A DNA stretch of 64,000 nt from DASVUC01 sp038237225 (GCA_038237225.1 JBBRYX010000002.1:124001-188000); one strand, 5' to 3'. Positions 16,447 through 25,319 are shown, counted from the stretch's first letter. Numbers and translations are program-made. The notes: generated from the letters alone by a model not told the origin.

Positions 16447-17661
16447 ATGAAACTCCGCAGCTTCTTCGCCATCCTCTATCCTCTATTCTCCATCCTCGCC
16501 TTCCCGCTCCCGTCCCAAGCCCAGCTCCCCCCCGATCTCAAATCCGACCGCGGCGACTCCGTCCCCAACCTTACCGTCCGCCCCGGCTACCGCGTCACAC
16601 GCGCCTTTCCCGACAAAAAACTCAAAGAGGCCCGATTCATCCAACTCTCACCCGATGGCAAAACCCTCTACATCTCTCAGGGCCGCAACGGAACCATCGC
16701 GGCGCTCTCCGAACCCGACCCCGATGGCGTCTTCCAAAAACAAACCGTCTTCGTCAAAAACAAACCCTCCGTCCAAGGCATGGACATCCACGACGGTTGG
16801 CTCTACTTCTCCCAGGCCGCCGAGGGCTCCATCTCCCGCGCTCGCGACACCAATAACGACGGCGTCGCCGATGATGCCGAAACCATCTGCCCGCCCGGCT
16901 CACTCCCCAAAGGCGGCGGCCACCCCTTTGAAGGCCTTCTCGTCACCGACAAGCAAATCTTCGCCACCTGCTCCGATCCGACCAACATGACCGACGAGCT
17001 CAACTCCGAACGCAAAACCATCTACGTCTTCGACATCGATGGCAAAAACAAAAAGGTCTTCTGCACCGGCATCCGCAACACCGAAAAACTCCGCCACCGA
17101 CCCGGCACTGAAGAAATCTGGGGCTTCGACCACGGGTCCGACAACTTCGGCAAAAACCACGGCGAGCGACAAGGCAAGGATCAGCCGATCACCGACCTCA
17201 ATCCCCCGGAGGAACTGAATCAATACACCGAAGGCGCCTTCTACGGCCACCCCTATCTCACCGGCAACAAAGTCCCCCGCCCCGAATTCGCCAACCGCAA
17301 AGACCTCATCGAGCTCGCCGACAAAACCACCCCGCCCGAGCTCTTGGTTCACGCTCACTGGGCCGTGTTAGGATTCACCTTCCTCACCCAGGACTATTTC
17401 CCCAACCACAAAGGCGACCTCTTCTTCGCCGCCCACGGCTCCTGGAATTCCGTCCACCCCGTCGGCGCCTGCGTCCAAAGAGTTCTCTTCGACCCAATCA
17501 CCGGCAAACCCTTCGGCTCCCAAACCATCGTCGATTGCCAATCCCACGAAAAACGCGGCTCCCGCCCGGTCGACTGCGCCGAAGCTCCCGACGGCACCAT
17601 CCTCTTCTCCAGTGATGAACCGCCGGCGCTCTACCGGATCTCAAAATCCAAACCCGAATGA
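16447..17661 (+). CDS. sorbosone/glucose dehydrogenase-like beta-propeller protein, secreted
   Basis: About 404 residues from ATG 16447, where MKLRSFFAILYPLFSILAF gives a signal peptide cleaved after S-Q-A. An alternative ATG at 16411 overlaps the upstream stop (ATGA) and would add 12 residues. The mature protein fits the L-sorbosone/PQQ-glucose dehydrogenase six-bladed propeller family: RPGYRVTRAF, SPDGKTLYIS, GIRNTEKLRHRPGTEEIWGFDHGSDN, GDLFFAAHGSWNS and CAEAPDGTILFSSD. Such proteins oxidise sugars or sugar aldehydes in the periplasm, often with PQQ; the substrate is not evident. A calcium-like segment DTNNDGVADDAE is also present. No cytochrome CxxCH motif is fused. Confidence 0.8.
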   Translation: MKLRSFFAILYPLFSILAFPLPSQAQLPPDLKSDRGDSVPNLTVRPGYRVTRAFPDKKLKEARFIQLSPDGKTLYISQGRNGTIAALSEPDPDGVFQKQTVFVKNKPSVQGMDIHDGWLYFSQAAEGSISRARDTNNDGVADDAETICPPGSLPKGGGHPFEGLLVTDKQIFATCSDPTNMTDELNSERKTIYVFDIDGKNKKVFCTGIRNTEKLRHRPGTEEIWGFDHGSDNFGKNHGERQGKDQPITDLNPPEELNQYTEGAFYGHPYLTGNKVPRPEFANRKDLIELADKTTPPELLVHAHWAVLGFTFLTQDYFPNHKGDLFFAAHGSWNSVHPVGACVQRVLFDPITGKPFGSQTIVDCQSHEKRGSRPVDCAEAPDGTILFSSDEPPALYRISKSKPE

Positions 17662-17733
17662 TGCATCGCTTTCAACGCGATATCGCTTCTGAGAATGTTC
17701 GAGAATCGCCGATGTCCAGTTGGAGTTGTACCG

Positions 17734-18870
17734 ATGCGCATTACCTTTATTGTGACCGATCGCAACATGAGCGGCGGCGTCCGTGTCATCGCCATTTATG
17801 CCGAGAAGCTGAAAGCGCGCGGCCATGACGTGACGATCGTTTCCCGCCCCCGCGCGGATCAGCCCGTGCGGCGGAAGATCAAGTCACTGGTCAAAGGCAA
17901 CGGCTGGCCGATTGATCCCAACACGCTGCCCTCGCATTTCGACAATCTCACGGTTCGGCACCACATCATCGAGAGTCGGCGGCCGATCGGGGATTCGGAC
18001 GTCCCGGATGGCGATGTCGTCATCGCCACGTGGTGGGAAACGGCCAGTTGGGTGAATGATCTCTCGCCAAAAAAGGGGGCGAAGGCGTACTTCGTGCAGG
18101 ATTTTGGCGCAAACGATGCTCAGCCCATTGAAAGGCTTGCCGCGACTTGGAACATGCCGATGCACAAGATCGTCATCTCCAGCTATATCAGAGACTTAGT
18201 GCGCGAGCACATCCCGGCCGATGAGCCGTTGAGTCTGGTTGGGAACAGTGCAGATTTGGAGATTTTCCGGACGCCGCGCCGGGGGAAACAGCCGACGCCA
18301 ACCGTTGGCACGATGTATTCGACTGAGAGCTTCAAGCGGCTGGATTTGTGCCTGAATGCGGTCGGAATCGCCCGTAAACAATTGCCGGAACTGCGGTTAG
18401 TGGCCTTTGGTCCGCACGCTGAGTCCGATAAGTATCCACTCCCGCCGAATTCCCAACTGCACCACAACGTTCCCGACGACCGTGTGAAGGACATCTATAG
18501 TCAGTGCGATGCGTGGCTCTTCGGGCCTGCCAAAGAAGGCTATGGGCTGCCTATCCTCGAGGCGATGGCTTGCCGCACTCCGGTCATTGCAACGCCTGCC
18601 GGCGCAGCTCCGGAATTGCTTGAGCAGGGGGGTGGGATTCTTGTCGATCACGGCGATTCCGAGGGTATGGCCGCCGCGATTGTTCGGATATGTTCGATGG
18701 ACGAGAGTTCGTGGCGGGCGATGTCCGATAAAGCGTACGCAACAGTTGCCGCATTCACTTGGGACCATGCTGCCGATCTATTAGAGGCGGCACTAAAAAC
18801 TGCGGTGGATCGTGCTCGAATAGCCCGCACGCAAAGCGTGCGCGGAGCGCAGGACGAAATCCAAGCGTAG
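17734..18870 (+). CDS. glycosyltransferase family 4
   Basis: A 378-residue GT-B glycosyltransferase. I start it at ATG 17734 (MRITFIVTDRNMSGG) because GGAG lies eight bases upstream, not at 17695. The C-terminal domain has the GT4 donor-binding signature EGYGLPILEAMACRTPVIATPAGAA in broken form: E-x7-E around EGYGLPILEA, then PVIATPAGAAPELL. It probably transfers a sugar from a nucleotide donor to a lipid-linked exopolysaccharide intermediate at the inner membrane face. It opens the polysaccharide cluster. Its last 17 codons are formed by the left half of a cloverleaf-like repeat (18821-18900), so its natural C-terminus was probably changed. Confidence 0.9.
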   Translation: MRITFIVTDRNMSGGVRVIAIYAEKLKARGHDVTIVSRPRADQPVRRKIKSLVKGNGWPIDPNTLPSHFDNLTVRHHIIESRRPIGDSDVPDGDVVIATWWETASWVNDLSPKKGAKAYFVQDFGANDAQPIERLAATWNMPMHKIVISSYIRDLVREHIPADEPLSLVGNSADLEIFRTPRRGKQPTPTVGTMYSTESFKRLDLCLNAVGIARKQLPELRLVAFGPHAESDKYPLPPNSQLHHNVPDDRVKDIYSQCDAWLFGPAKEGYGLPILEAMACRTPVIATPAGAAPELLEQGGGILVDHGDSEGMAAAIVRICSMDESSWRAMSDKAYATVAAFTWDHAADLLEAALKTAVDRARIARTQSVRGAQDEIQA

Positions 18871-18900
18871 ACGCTCCGCGCGGTCGTTGACCGCGGGCTA
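18821..18900. repeat. 80-bp cloverleaf-forming palindromic repeat
   Basis: An outer stem TAGCCCGC/GCGGGCTA (18821-18828 and 18893-18900) encloses three hairpins: GCACGC-AAA-GCGTGC (18827-18841), CGCGGAGCG paired with CGCTCCGCG (18841-18849 and 18872-18880), and CGGTC-GTT-GACCG (18881-18893). All stems are perfect. The element straddles the stop codon of the glycosyltransferase gene. Confidence 0.85.
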
Positions 18901-18920
18901 TCGGGATTTAAAAGGCTGTT

Positions 18921-20342
18921 ATGACGTTCCTTGTTCCTCTGTCGCTCTTCGGGTGGATCCCCGTCGTGATCTATCTTTTCATGGTGCTGCCGCCCCGGCG
19001 CGCCGTGATCGCGGCGTTTCTGATCGCATGGCTGTTTCTCCCGATGGCGGGATACAAAGTTCCCGGGCTTCCCGACTACACCAAAATGTCGGCGACGGTG
19101 TTTGGCGTGGTCCTGGCGGCCTCGATCTTTGACCTGGACCGTCTGCTTCGCTTTCGTCCGCACTGGGTGGATATCCCGGCGATCGTGTTCTGCCTGTCGC
19201 CGTTCGTCACGTCGGTGGCTAACGAAATCAACGGGAGCGGCATATACGATGGACTGTCCACATCGCTCAACGTGATTGTTTCCTGGGGGTTGCCTTATTT
19301 CATCGGTCGAGCCTATTTCGATGACCTTGAAGGTCTGAAGGAACTGGCGATCGGCATCTTTATCGGCGGGATCATCTACATGCCGCTCTGCTGGGTCGAG
19401 ATGCGCATGAGCCCACAGCTCCACAACTGGTTCTACGGCTTCCACCAGCACGACTTCAGCCAAACCATTCGCTTCGGTGGCTATCGGCCGATGGTGTTCA
19501 TGCAGCATGGTCTGATGGTCGCGATGTGGATGGCGATGTCCGGGTTGATCGGCATCTGGCTGCTGCGATCGTGGACGATCCTGAAGCTGTGGGATATGCC
19601 GCTGAACCTGCTGGTTCCCGTCCTCCTGCTGACAGCGGTGGCATGCCGATCGACCTATGCCGCGGGATTGCTCGCCCTGGGGTTGTTCGCGCTCTTCACC
19701 GCCAAGTGGTTCAGCACCAAGTGGATCGTGGCGGCGCTGCTGCTGATTCCCCCGACGTTCATCGCGGTTCGCGCTACTGCGACGGTTGATGGTCTTTACG
19801 CCGTTAAGCTTGCGAATGAAATTTTCGGCGCGGAGCGCGGCGGATCGTTTGAAACACGCGTCCTTGCCGAGAATGCACTTTCGGAGAAAGCTCGCGAAGC
19901 GCCCTGGTTCGGCTGGGGCGGCTGGAATCGCAATCGCGTTCAGAACCAGGACGGCGTTGACTACATCACCGACTCGCTCTGGATCATTACGTTCGGTACT
20001 GCCGGAATGATCAACCTTGCCGCACTGACGATGATGCTCCTGCTGCCGATGATTCTCGTGCTGAAGGATTACCGGGTGGAGTTGTGGTCGCATCCGATGG
20101 TGGCGCCGGCGGTGGTGCTCTCGATGATCAGTATGCTTTATATGTTTGACCATCTGCTTAACGCGATGGTCAACCCGATTTTCATGCTTGCGGTCGGCGG
20201 CGTGTGCTCGGCGCATTTTCATTTGCCGAAGCGTTTGCCGGTCCCGCAACTTTATCTTGCGCTGCAGGATCGAGCGGCGGCGTCGGCATCCGCTGCGACG
20301 CACGGGCTGCGCGAGCCGCAGGCAATGCGCCGCGCCGGTTGA
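18921..20342 (+). CDS. O-antigen ligase/polymerase-like membrane protein
   Basis: A 473-residue protein with roughly ten or more hydrophobic segments starting with LVPLSLFGWIPVVIYLFMVL. A large extracytoplasmic loop lies in the C-terminal half (GGSFETRVLAENALSEKA, PWFGWGGWNRNR), as in the Wzy/WaaL superfamily. These integral membrane proteins polymerise or ligate lipid-carried glycans. It sits between two glycosyltransferases, supporting the polymerase role in exopolysaccharide assembly. Its stop overlaps an ATG at 20342 (TGATG). The C-terminal 40 residues are Ala/Arg-rich and probably cytoplasmic. Ligase and polymerase cannot be told apart from sequence alone. Confidence 0.8.
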   Translation: MTFLVPLSLFGWIPVVIYLFMVLPPRRAVIAAFLIAWLFLPMAGYKVPGLPDYTKMSATVFGVVLAASIFDLDRLLRFRPHWVDIPAIVFCLSPFVTSVANEINGSGIYDGLSTSLNVIVSWGLPYFIGRAYFDDLEGLKELAIGIFIGGIIYMPLCWVEMRMSPQLHNWFYGFHQHDFSQTIRFGGYRPMVFMQHGLMVAMWMAMSGLIGIWLLRSWTILKLWDMPLNLLVPVLLLTAVACRSTYAAGLLALGLFALFTAKWFSTKWIVAALLLIPPTFIAVRATATVDGLYAVKLANEIFGAERGGSFETRVLAENALSEKAREAPWFGWGGWNRNRVQNQDGVDYITDSLWIITFGTAGMINLAALTMMLLLPMILVLKDYRVELWSHPMVAPAVVLSMISMLYMFDHLLNAMVNPIFMLAVGGVCSAHFHLPKRLPVPQLYLALQDRAAASASAATHGLREPQAMRRAG

Positions 20343-20374
20343 TGCACGCTCAACTTCCACAAGCAAAAGAAGTC

Positions 20375-21334
20375 ATGAAGGTTCTGGTCGTCATCGTGAA
20401 CTATCGCACGGCAGATCTCACGATCGCTTGCCTGCGCTCGCTCGTCGATGAAATCAGGGCGATTTTCGGCGTTCAGGTTGTCGTCATCGATAATGCCTCG
20501 GGAGATGATTCGGTCGCTCGACTTGGAACTGCGATCAAGCAGAACGGCTGGGGCGAGTGGGTTTCGCTGATGCCGCTGCAAAGCAACGGCGGCTTTGCCG
20601 CGGGTAACAACGCCGCTATCGAGCCCGCGCTAAAGAGCGGAAATGCGCCCGAATACGTTTACCTTCTCAATCCCGACACGATCATGAAGCCGGGCGGCAT
20701 TCGTGCCCTGGTCGATTTTCTCGATGTCAATCCCCAGGTCGGCATCGCGGGCGGGTCTTCGGTGAACGGCGACGGCATCCCCTTAAGCTCGGGGTTCCGA
20801 TTTCATACGGTTCTGGGAGAGCTTGAGGGCGGTCTGCGTCTTGGCGCGGTTTCGCGCGTGCTGAAGAATTATGTCGTGGCCGGCGGCGTCCATGAGCGAG
20901 CGCAGCAAGTGGACTGGGTCGTGGGAGCGAGCATGATGGTCCGCCGGGCGGTGTTCGACGTGATCGGAGTCTTCGACTCGAAATACTTCATGTACTTTGA
21001 AGAAGTTGATTTTTGCATGCGCGCCAAGCAGGCGGGTTGGCCGACGTGGATTGTTCCGGAAAGCCAGATCGTGCATCTTGTCGGCGCGTCATCGGGCGTG
21101 ACCAGCGCCAAGCGATCCGAGAAGCGCCGGCCTCGGTATTGGTTCGATTCACGGCATCGCTTCTTCCTTCGACACTATGGATTGGCGAAAACACTCCTCG
21201 CTGATTGCGCCTTTGCGTTCGGCTATGCCATGCACATGTTGCTGAACAAGCTTCGACGCCGGCCCCGAACAGATCCGCCGTGGCTCTTGTGGGACTTCGT
21301 GCGATACAACATGACCTCCTGGAGTCACCGATGA
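20375..21334 (+). CDS. glycosyltransferase family 2, rhamnosyltransferase-like
   Basis: A 319-residue GT-A enzyme of the WbbL/rhamnosyltransferase group. Seen: VVIVNYRTADLTIACL at the start, VVVIDNASGDD, the metal-site region YVYLLNPDT, and the acceptor-side motif VVGASMMVRRAVFDVIGVFD with EEVDFCMRAKQAGW. I start at ATG 20375 (MKVLVVIVNY), the family's usual start. ATG 20342 overlaps the previous stop (TGATG) and could add 11 residues with translational coupling. It ends in an ATGA overlap with the acetyltransferase gene. Probable role: adding a deoxysugar to the repeat unit in the cytoplasm. Confidence 0.9.
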   Translation: MKVLVVIVNYRTADLTIACLRSLVDEIRAIFGVQVVVIDNASGDDSVARLGTAIKQNGWGEWVSLMPLQSNGGFAAGNNAAIEPALKSGNAPEYVYLLNPDTIMKPGGIRALVDFLDVNPQVGIAGGSSVNGDGIPLSSGFRFHTVLGELEGGLRLGAVSRVLKNYVVAGGVHERAQQVDWVVGASMMVRRAVFDVIGVFDSKYFMYFEEVDFCMRAKQAGWPTWIVPESQIVHLVGASSGVTSAKRSEKRRPRYWFDSRHRFFLRHYGLAKTLLADCAFAFGYAMHMLLNKLRRRPRTDPPWLLWDFVRYNMTSWSHR

Positions 21335-22014
21335 GCGCTGCAGAATCGCAACCTAATCTCGCGGCGCCGCGCGACACACGGCTGACCGACAGCGCTATCG
21401 CCGCCGCCTTTGGTGGAGCGCCGGCCGCCGCGGGGGAATCCAACGCCGCCGCGCAAGAAGCCGATCGGCTTGGGCAACAGAACTTGAACCCCGCCGGTAT
21501 TGGGTTCTTCGCCTTGCTGCGCGAAGACCTTCGCACGCACGAAAATGATCCACTTTCGCAAGGCTTCTGGGCGCTTGCCGTGCATCGCTTTGGCAACGCG
21601 AGGATGTCGATCCGGCCCAAGCTCCTCCGCGCTCCGTTCTCGATCCTCTACAGGATCCTCTACAAGTTCGTCGAGTGGACGTGCGGCATCAGCCTCGATT
21701 ACGCCACGAAGGCTGGCCGGCGGGTCCACCTTTGGCACCATGGCGGGATGATTCTCTCCTGCCGATCAATCGGAGATGACGTGCACATCCGGCAGAACAC
21801 CACGTTCGGGGTGCGGCGCAGAAACGACCACGTCTCACAGAGGCCCACGATCGAAGCGCGCTGCGATATTGGCGTCGGCGCGGTTATCCTTGGTCCGATC
21901 ACCGTCGGCCACGATTCGCAGATTGGAGCGAACGCGGTTGTTCTCAAAGATGTTCCCCCAAACTCCGTAGCGGTTGGCGTGCCTGCAAAGATCATCAAAA
22001 CCGCAGCCGCATAG
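21331..22014 (+). CDS. serine O-acetyltransferase-like hexapeptide acyltransferase
   Basis: A 227-residue protein starting at ATG 21331, which overlaps the preceding stop and has GGAG seven bases upstream. The first 50 residues are Ala-rich and poorly conserved. The C-terminal half is a left-handed beta-helix of hexapeptide repeats (IGDDVHIRQNTTFGV, CDIGVGAVILGPITVG, QIGANAVVLKDVP) with the VAVGVPAKII ending of CysE-type serine acetyltransferases. Because it sits inside an exopolysaccharide cluster, the acceptor may be a sugar rather than serine; sequence alone does not decide this. Confidence 0.85.
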   Translation: MSAAESQPNLAAPRDTRLTDSAIAAAFGGAPAAAGESNAAAQEADRLGQQNLNPAGIGFFALLREDLRTHENDPLSQGFWALAVHRFGNARMSIRPKLLRAPFSILYRILYKFVEWTCGISLDYATKAGRRVHLWHHGGMILSCRSIGDDVHIRQNTTFGVRRRNDHVSQRPTIEARCDIGVGAVILGPITVGHDSQIGANAVVLKDVPPNSVAVGVPAKIIKTAAA

Positions 22015-22023
22015 CTTCCAGTC

Positions 22024-23064
22024 ATGTCACAAGAGCCCGAACAATCTGCACCATCCGCGTCGCCGATCGTTGGCATCATTGCCATCGGGCGCAATGAGGG
22101 AGAGCGGCTGCGGATTTGCCTGGCGTCCGCCCGCTTGGTTTCGCAGCATGTAATCTATGTCGACTCCGGTTCCACTGACGGCAGCCCGGCGCTTGCCGCA
22201 TCGCTTGGCGCGATTGTTAGCGATCTCGATCTTTCGACGCCCTTCACCGCCGCCCGCGCGCGCAACGCCGGCTTCTCCAAACTTCTCGAACTCCATCCTG
22301 AGACAGAGTTCGTGTTTTTCACGGACGGCGATTGTGAGATCGTTCCGAGTTTTATTCCGTTGGCTCTTGCCGCGATCAATGCCAACGCTGACATTGCCGT
22401 AGTCTGTGGTCGGCGTCGCGAACGCCATCCTGACGCTTCAATCTATAACCGGCTTTGCGACATCGAATGGAACACACCGATCGGAGAGGCGAGGTCCTGC
22501 GGCGGTGATGCTCTCATGCGCACTAGTGCGATCAAAGCGGCAGGGGGGTTTGATGCAACCGTCATTGCCGGCGAAGAGCCGGAGCTTTGTGTTCGTCTGC
22601 GTGCGCAAGGCCATACGATTCTTCGAATCGAGGCCGAGATGACGCTGCACGATGCGGCAATGACGCATCTCGGGCAGTGGTGGAAGCGGAACGTCCGCGC
22701 GGGGCACGCTTATGCGCAAGGTGCCGCCATGCATGGGGCGCCGCCGGAGAAGCACTGGGTGAAGGAAGTCCGCAGCAATGATTTCTGGGGGTTTACCGTT
22801 CCTGCCAGCGCCATCGTGATCGGCTTGTTCACGCGCGGTATCGGCGGCATGCTGTTCCTATCGCTCGCTTATGGCATTCTGGGTTACAAGATCCACCGCC
22901 GTGTCATGCCGACTCTTCGCTCCTACGCCGGCCCGTACACGTTTTTCATCGTCTTAGGAAAAATTCCGCAGGCCCTTGGCCAGCTCCGTTTCCGCGTCAC
23001 GCGTTCGCTCGGACGACGACCGCGGATCATCGAATATAAAACCGCCGCGGCCCAGGCGTCGTAG
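22024..23064 (+). CDS. glycosyltransferase family 2
   Basis: A 346-residue protein with the GT-A start VGIIAIGRNEGERLRICLAS, a donor site VIYVDSGSTDGS, the metal-binding motif FFTDGDCE and the C-terminal EEPELCVRLRAQGH. Hydrophobic stretches after residue 255 (PASAIVIGLFTRGIGGMLFL) suggest membrane attachment. It follows the acetyltransferase gene after nine bases in the same polysaccharide operon. Substrate specificity is unknown. Confidence 0.88.
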   Translation: MSQEPEQSAPSASPIVGIIAIGRNEGERLRICLASARLVSQHVIYVDSGSTDGSPALAASLGAIVSDLDLSTPFTAARARNAGFSKLLELHPETEFVFFTDGDCEIVPSFIPLALAAINANADIAVVCGRRRERHPDASIYNRLCDIEWNTPIGEARSCGGDALMRTSAIKAAGGFDATVIAGEEPELCVRLRAQGHTILRIEAEMTLHDAAMTHLGQWWKRNVRAGHAYAQGAAMHGAPPEKHWVKEVRSNDFWGFTVPASAIVIGLFTRGIGGMLFLSLAYGILGYKIHRRVMPTLRSYAGPYTFFIVLGKIPQALGQLRFRVTRSLGRRPRIIEYKTAAAQAS

Positions 23065-23084
23065 CTGCGAACGAAAGCGCATCC

Positions 23085-23588
23085 ATGAACATTTGTTTTC
23101 GTCTTTGTTGCTGGTCATGCGGGTGTGCATTGCTTGCCGTCGGCGGCGGTTGCGCCAGTGCCATCTCGGCCACAAACAATTTTCAGAACAACGTCGCCTG
23201 GGCCGGGTCGCAGCAGGCGCGGGTGATCGTTGCCGGCACGATCTCTGATCCGCGGGGCAACTTGCTTCAGAACGTGGAGATCACCTCACACTATGTTTAC
23301 CTCTGCCCCACCGGGAACGACCTTCCGCGGGCGCAGACGATCCGCGACTCGCGCTCGGAGCCGGCGAACGGCATATTTCGGCTCATCTTTAGTTATGCCG
23401 AGGAGGTTCATCTTCGGTTCTCGAAGAAGGGTTACCGGGATGCGACGGTCGACCTGGCGGTGCAGCCACGCACGGATATTGACGATTCCCTGGGTCAGTA
23501 TCCTCCCGCGGCGGAGGTGAGGGCGGATCAGCTGAACATCGTTCTGCATCCGGCGACCGCGACGACGGCGCCCACGACCGCTCCTTGA
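23085..23588 (+). CDS. small lipoprotein with carboxypeptidase-regulatory-like fold
   Basis: A 167-residue protein whose leader, rich in cysteine and glycine, ends in the lipobox-like V-G-G-G-C. The mature part reads GTISDPRGNLLQNVEI, then VHLRFSKKGYRDATVDL, the pattern of a transthyretin-like carboxypeptidase-regulatory domain. It ends in a Thr/Ala/Pro-rich tail. It lies between two glycosyltransferase genes on the same strand, so it may be a surface component of the polysaccharide export system, but no family is recognised. The multiple N-terminal cysteines (C-C-W-S-C-G-C) make the exact anchoring residue uncertain. Confidence 0.65.
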   Translation: MNICFRLCCWSCGCALLAVGGGCASAISATNNFQNNVAWAGSQQARVIVAGTISDPRGNLLQNVEITSHYVYLCPTGNDLPRAQTIRDSRSEPANGIFRLIFSYAEEVHLRFSKKGYRDATVDLAVQPRTDIDDSLGQYPPAAEVRADQLNIVLHPATATTAPTTAP

Positions 23589-23661
23589 GGCCACTGATTA
23601 TTCATTAGGAACTTTCGGATCTGGACTTTCGCGTGTTGGCGGTTGTGCCGATAACACTTCT

Positions 23662-24849
23662 GTGATTGTCGCGTATCTCATCAATCAGTATCCGCGCGCC
23701 AGCCATAGCTTCATTCGGCGGGAGATTCACGCGCTGGAAGCGCAAGGTCTGACGGTCCACCGTTTCACCATTCGTCCATTCACGGAAGTGGTCGATGAAG
23801 CGGACAAAGCCGAAGAGCCAAAAACGCACGTCTTGCTGCGGGCACCGGCGCTGCTGCGCGGCACGTTTGCCGCGCTTTTCACTCGGCCGGGGAAATTCTT
23901 ATCATCGCTCAAGCTGGCGATGAAAGTGGCCCGGCGCTCGGACCGCGGTTTGTTGATTAACCTCGTGTACCTGGCCGAAGCCTGCTGTCTTCTCCGCCTC
24001 CTGCGCGCCCGGAGGGTGGAACATCTGCATGCGCATTTTGGCACCAATTCCGCCACTGTGGCGATGCTCACGCGCGTGCTCGGCGGGCCTCCCTACAGCT
24101 TCACTTGCCACGGGCCGGAAGAATTTGATCGACCAGCAGCGCTGTCGCTCGATGAAAAAGTTGCTCATTCGAAGTTCGCGGTTGCCATCAGCTCCTTCGG
24201 TAAGAGCCAGTTGTTTCGGTGGGCGCTATTGGCGGATTGGTCGAAGATTCAGATTGTCCATTGCGGGCTGGATGCCCAGTTCCTGAGCGCTCCCGCACAA
24301 CCCATCCCCACGGAACCGAAGCTCGTTTGCGTGGGCCGCCTGTCGGAACAGAAGGGGCAGCTTTTGCTGCTTGAAGCCGCCGCCCAACTTGCTCGTGAGG
24401 GAATGAACTTCAAGCTTACCCTCGTTGGCGACGGGCCTATGCGCGGCGTGATCGAGAGGCACATTCGGGCTCTTAATCTGACAAGGCAGGTGGACATCAC
24501 GGGGTGGATGACGAACGCGCAGGTTCGCGAGCAGATCGAGCAATCCCGAGCGATGGTCCTGCCAAGCTTCGCCGAGGGACTGCCGGTGGTGATTATGGAA
24601 GCGCTGGCGCTCCACCGTCCGGTGATCAGCACATCTGTCGCCGGAATTCCGGAGCTTGTCGAGCCGAACGTGACCGGCTGGCTGGTGCCGGCGGGAGCCC
24701 TTGATCCCCTGGTGGATGCGATGCGGGATGCGCTAACCGCGCCGGTCGAGCGACTTTCCAAAATGGCTTGCGCCGGCGCGGAAAAAGTAGCGCTCATGCA
24801 CAACGCATCGATCGAAGCGGCGAAGCTGGCCGTGCTTTTTCAGGCCTGA
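23662..24849 (+). CDS. glycosyltransferase family 4
   Basis: A 395-residue GT-B enzyme read from GTG 23662. N-terminal motif YLINQYPRASHSFIRREI is that of colanic-acid-type glycosyltransferases (WcaL/WcaK-like). The donor domain has LVCVGRLSEQKGQ, LVGDGPMR and the E-x7-E signature in EGLPVVIMEALAL, followed by PVISTSVAGIPELV. It closes the exopolysaccharide cluster. Seventy-three bases separate it from the lipoprotein, so it may have its own promoter. Confidence 0.9.
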   Translation: MIVAYLINQYPRASHSFIRREIHALEAQGLTVHRFTIRPFTEVVDEADKAEEPKTHVLLRAPALLRGTFAALFTRPGKFLSSLKLAMKVARRSDRGLLINLVYLAEACCLLRLLRARRVEHLHAHFGTNSATVAMLTRVLGGPPYSFTCHGPEEFDRPAALSLDEKVAHSKFAVAISSFGKSQLFRWALLADWSKIQIVHCGLDAQFLSAPAQPIPTEPKLVCVGRLSEQKGQLLLLEAAAQLAREGMNFKLTLVGDGPMRGVIERHIRALNLTRQVDITGWMTNAQVREQIEQSRAMVLPSFAEGLPVVIMEALALHRPVISTSVAGIPELVEPNVTGWLVPAGALDPLVDAMRDALTAPVERLSKMACAGAEKVALMHNASIEAAKLAVLFQA

Positions 24850-24871
24850 TGGATCCGGCGAACAGGGCCGA

Positions 24872-25201
24872 TTACACAAACCTGGCCCCGACGGCATAGG
24901 TGCCATCGGTTTTGGGTTTGGATGAAACAATCTGGAGCTTCGCGTTGAGATGAACCGTTCCAGTGCCGATCCGCATGGTGTAAACGGAGCCGGGCCGGAA
25001 CGCGACCGGGCTGCCGAAACCCACGCCGCCCGGGGAGACGTTAAACACGATCACCTGGAGGTGGCCGCCGAAGCGTGCCTTTGCGTCTTCGCTGAGCGTG
25101 CCGATGACCTCGAGAGACTGGCGGTTGTTCCGGCGGCGCTCGATGAACTCGGCGGCGGCGGGTCCGGCGACGTAGGGAGAGATTGCGGGGTTTGCAGACA
25201 T
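24872..25201 (-). CDS. PilZ domain protein
   Basis: A 109-residue single-domain PilZ candidate. The cyclic-di-GMP motifs are present in slightly altered form: RRRNNRQ near residue 22-28 (R-x3-R) and NVSPGGVGF (N-x-S-x-x-G, usually D/N). It is predicted to be a cytoplasmic c-di-GMP effector. It is convergent with the exopolysaccharide cluster, which fits a role in matrix or adhesion control, though no direct link can be shown. Confidence 0.8.
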   Translation of the reverse strand: MSANPAISPYVAGPAAAEFIERRRNNRQSLEVIGTLSEDAKARFGGHLQVIVFNVSPGGVGFGSPVAFRPGSVYTMRIGTGTVHLNAKLQIVSSKPKTDGTYAVGARFV

Positions 25202-25319
25202 CCGAAGGAACTATCGGCTAATTCCAGTCGCGACTTTCGAGGAGACCGCGGACGCTTGGCGACAAAATCACAGGCGGGCTATACTCGATCGATCGGCGTG
25301 TTTTTATCGGAGCTTTCGC

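Noticed and set aside
18821..18900. tRNA-like cloverleaf
   Set aside because: The shape is cloverleaf-like but there is no T-loop, D-loop or anticodon arm sequence, no CCA-like end, and the middle arm is far too long. It is treated as a repeat.
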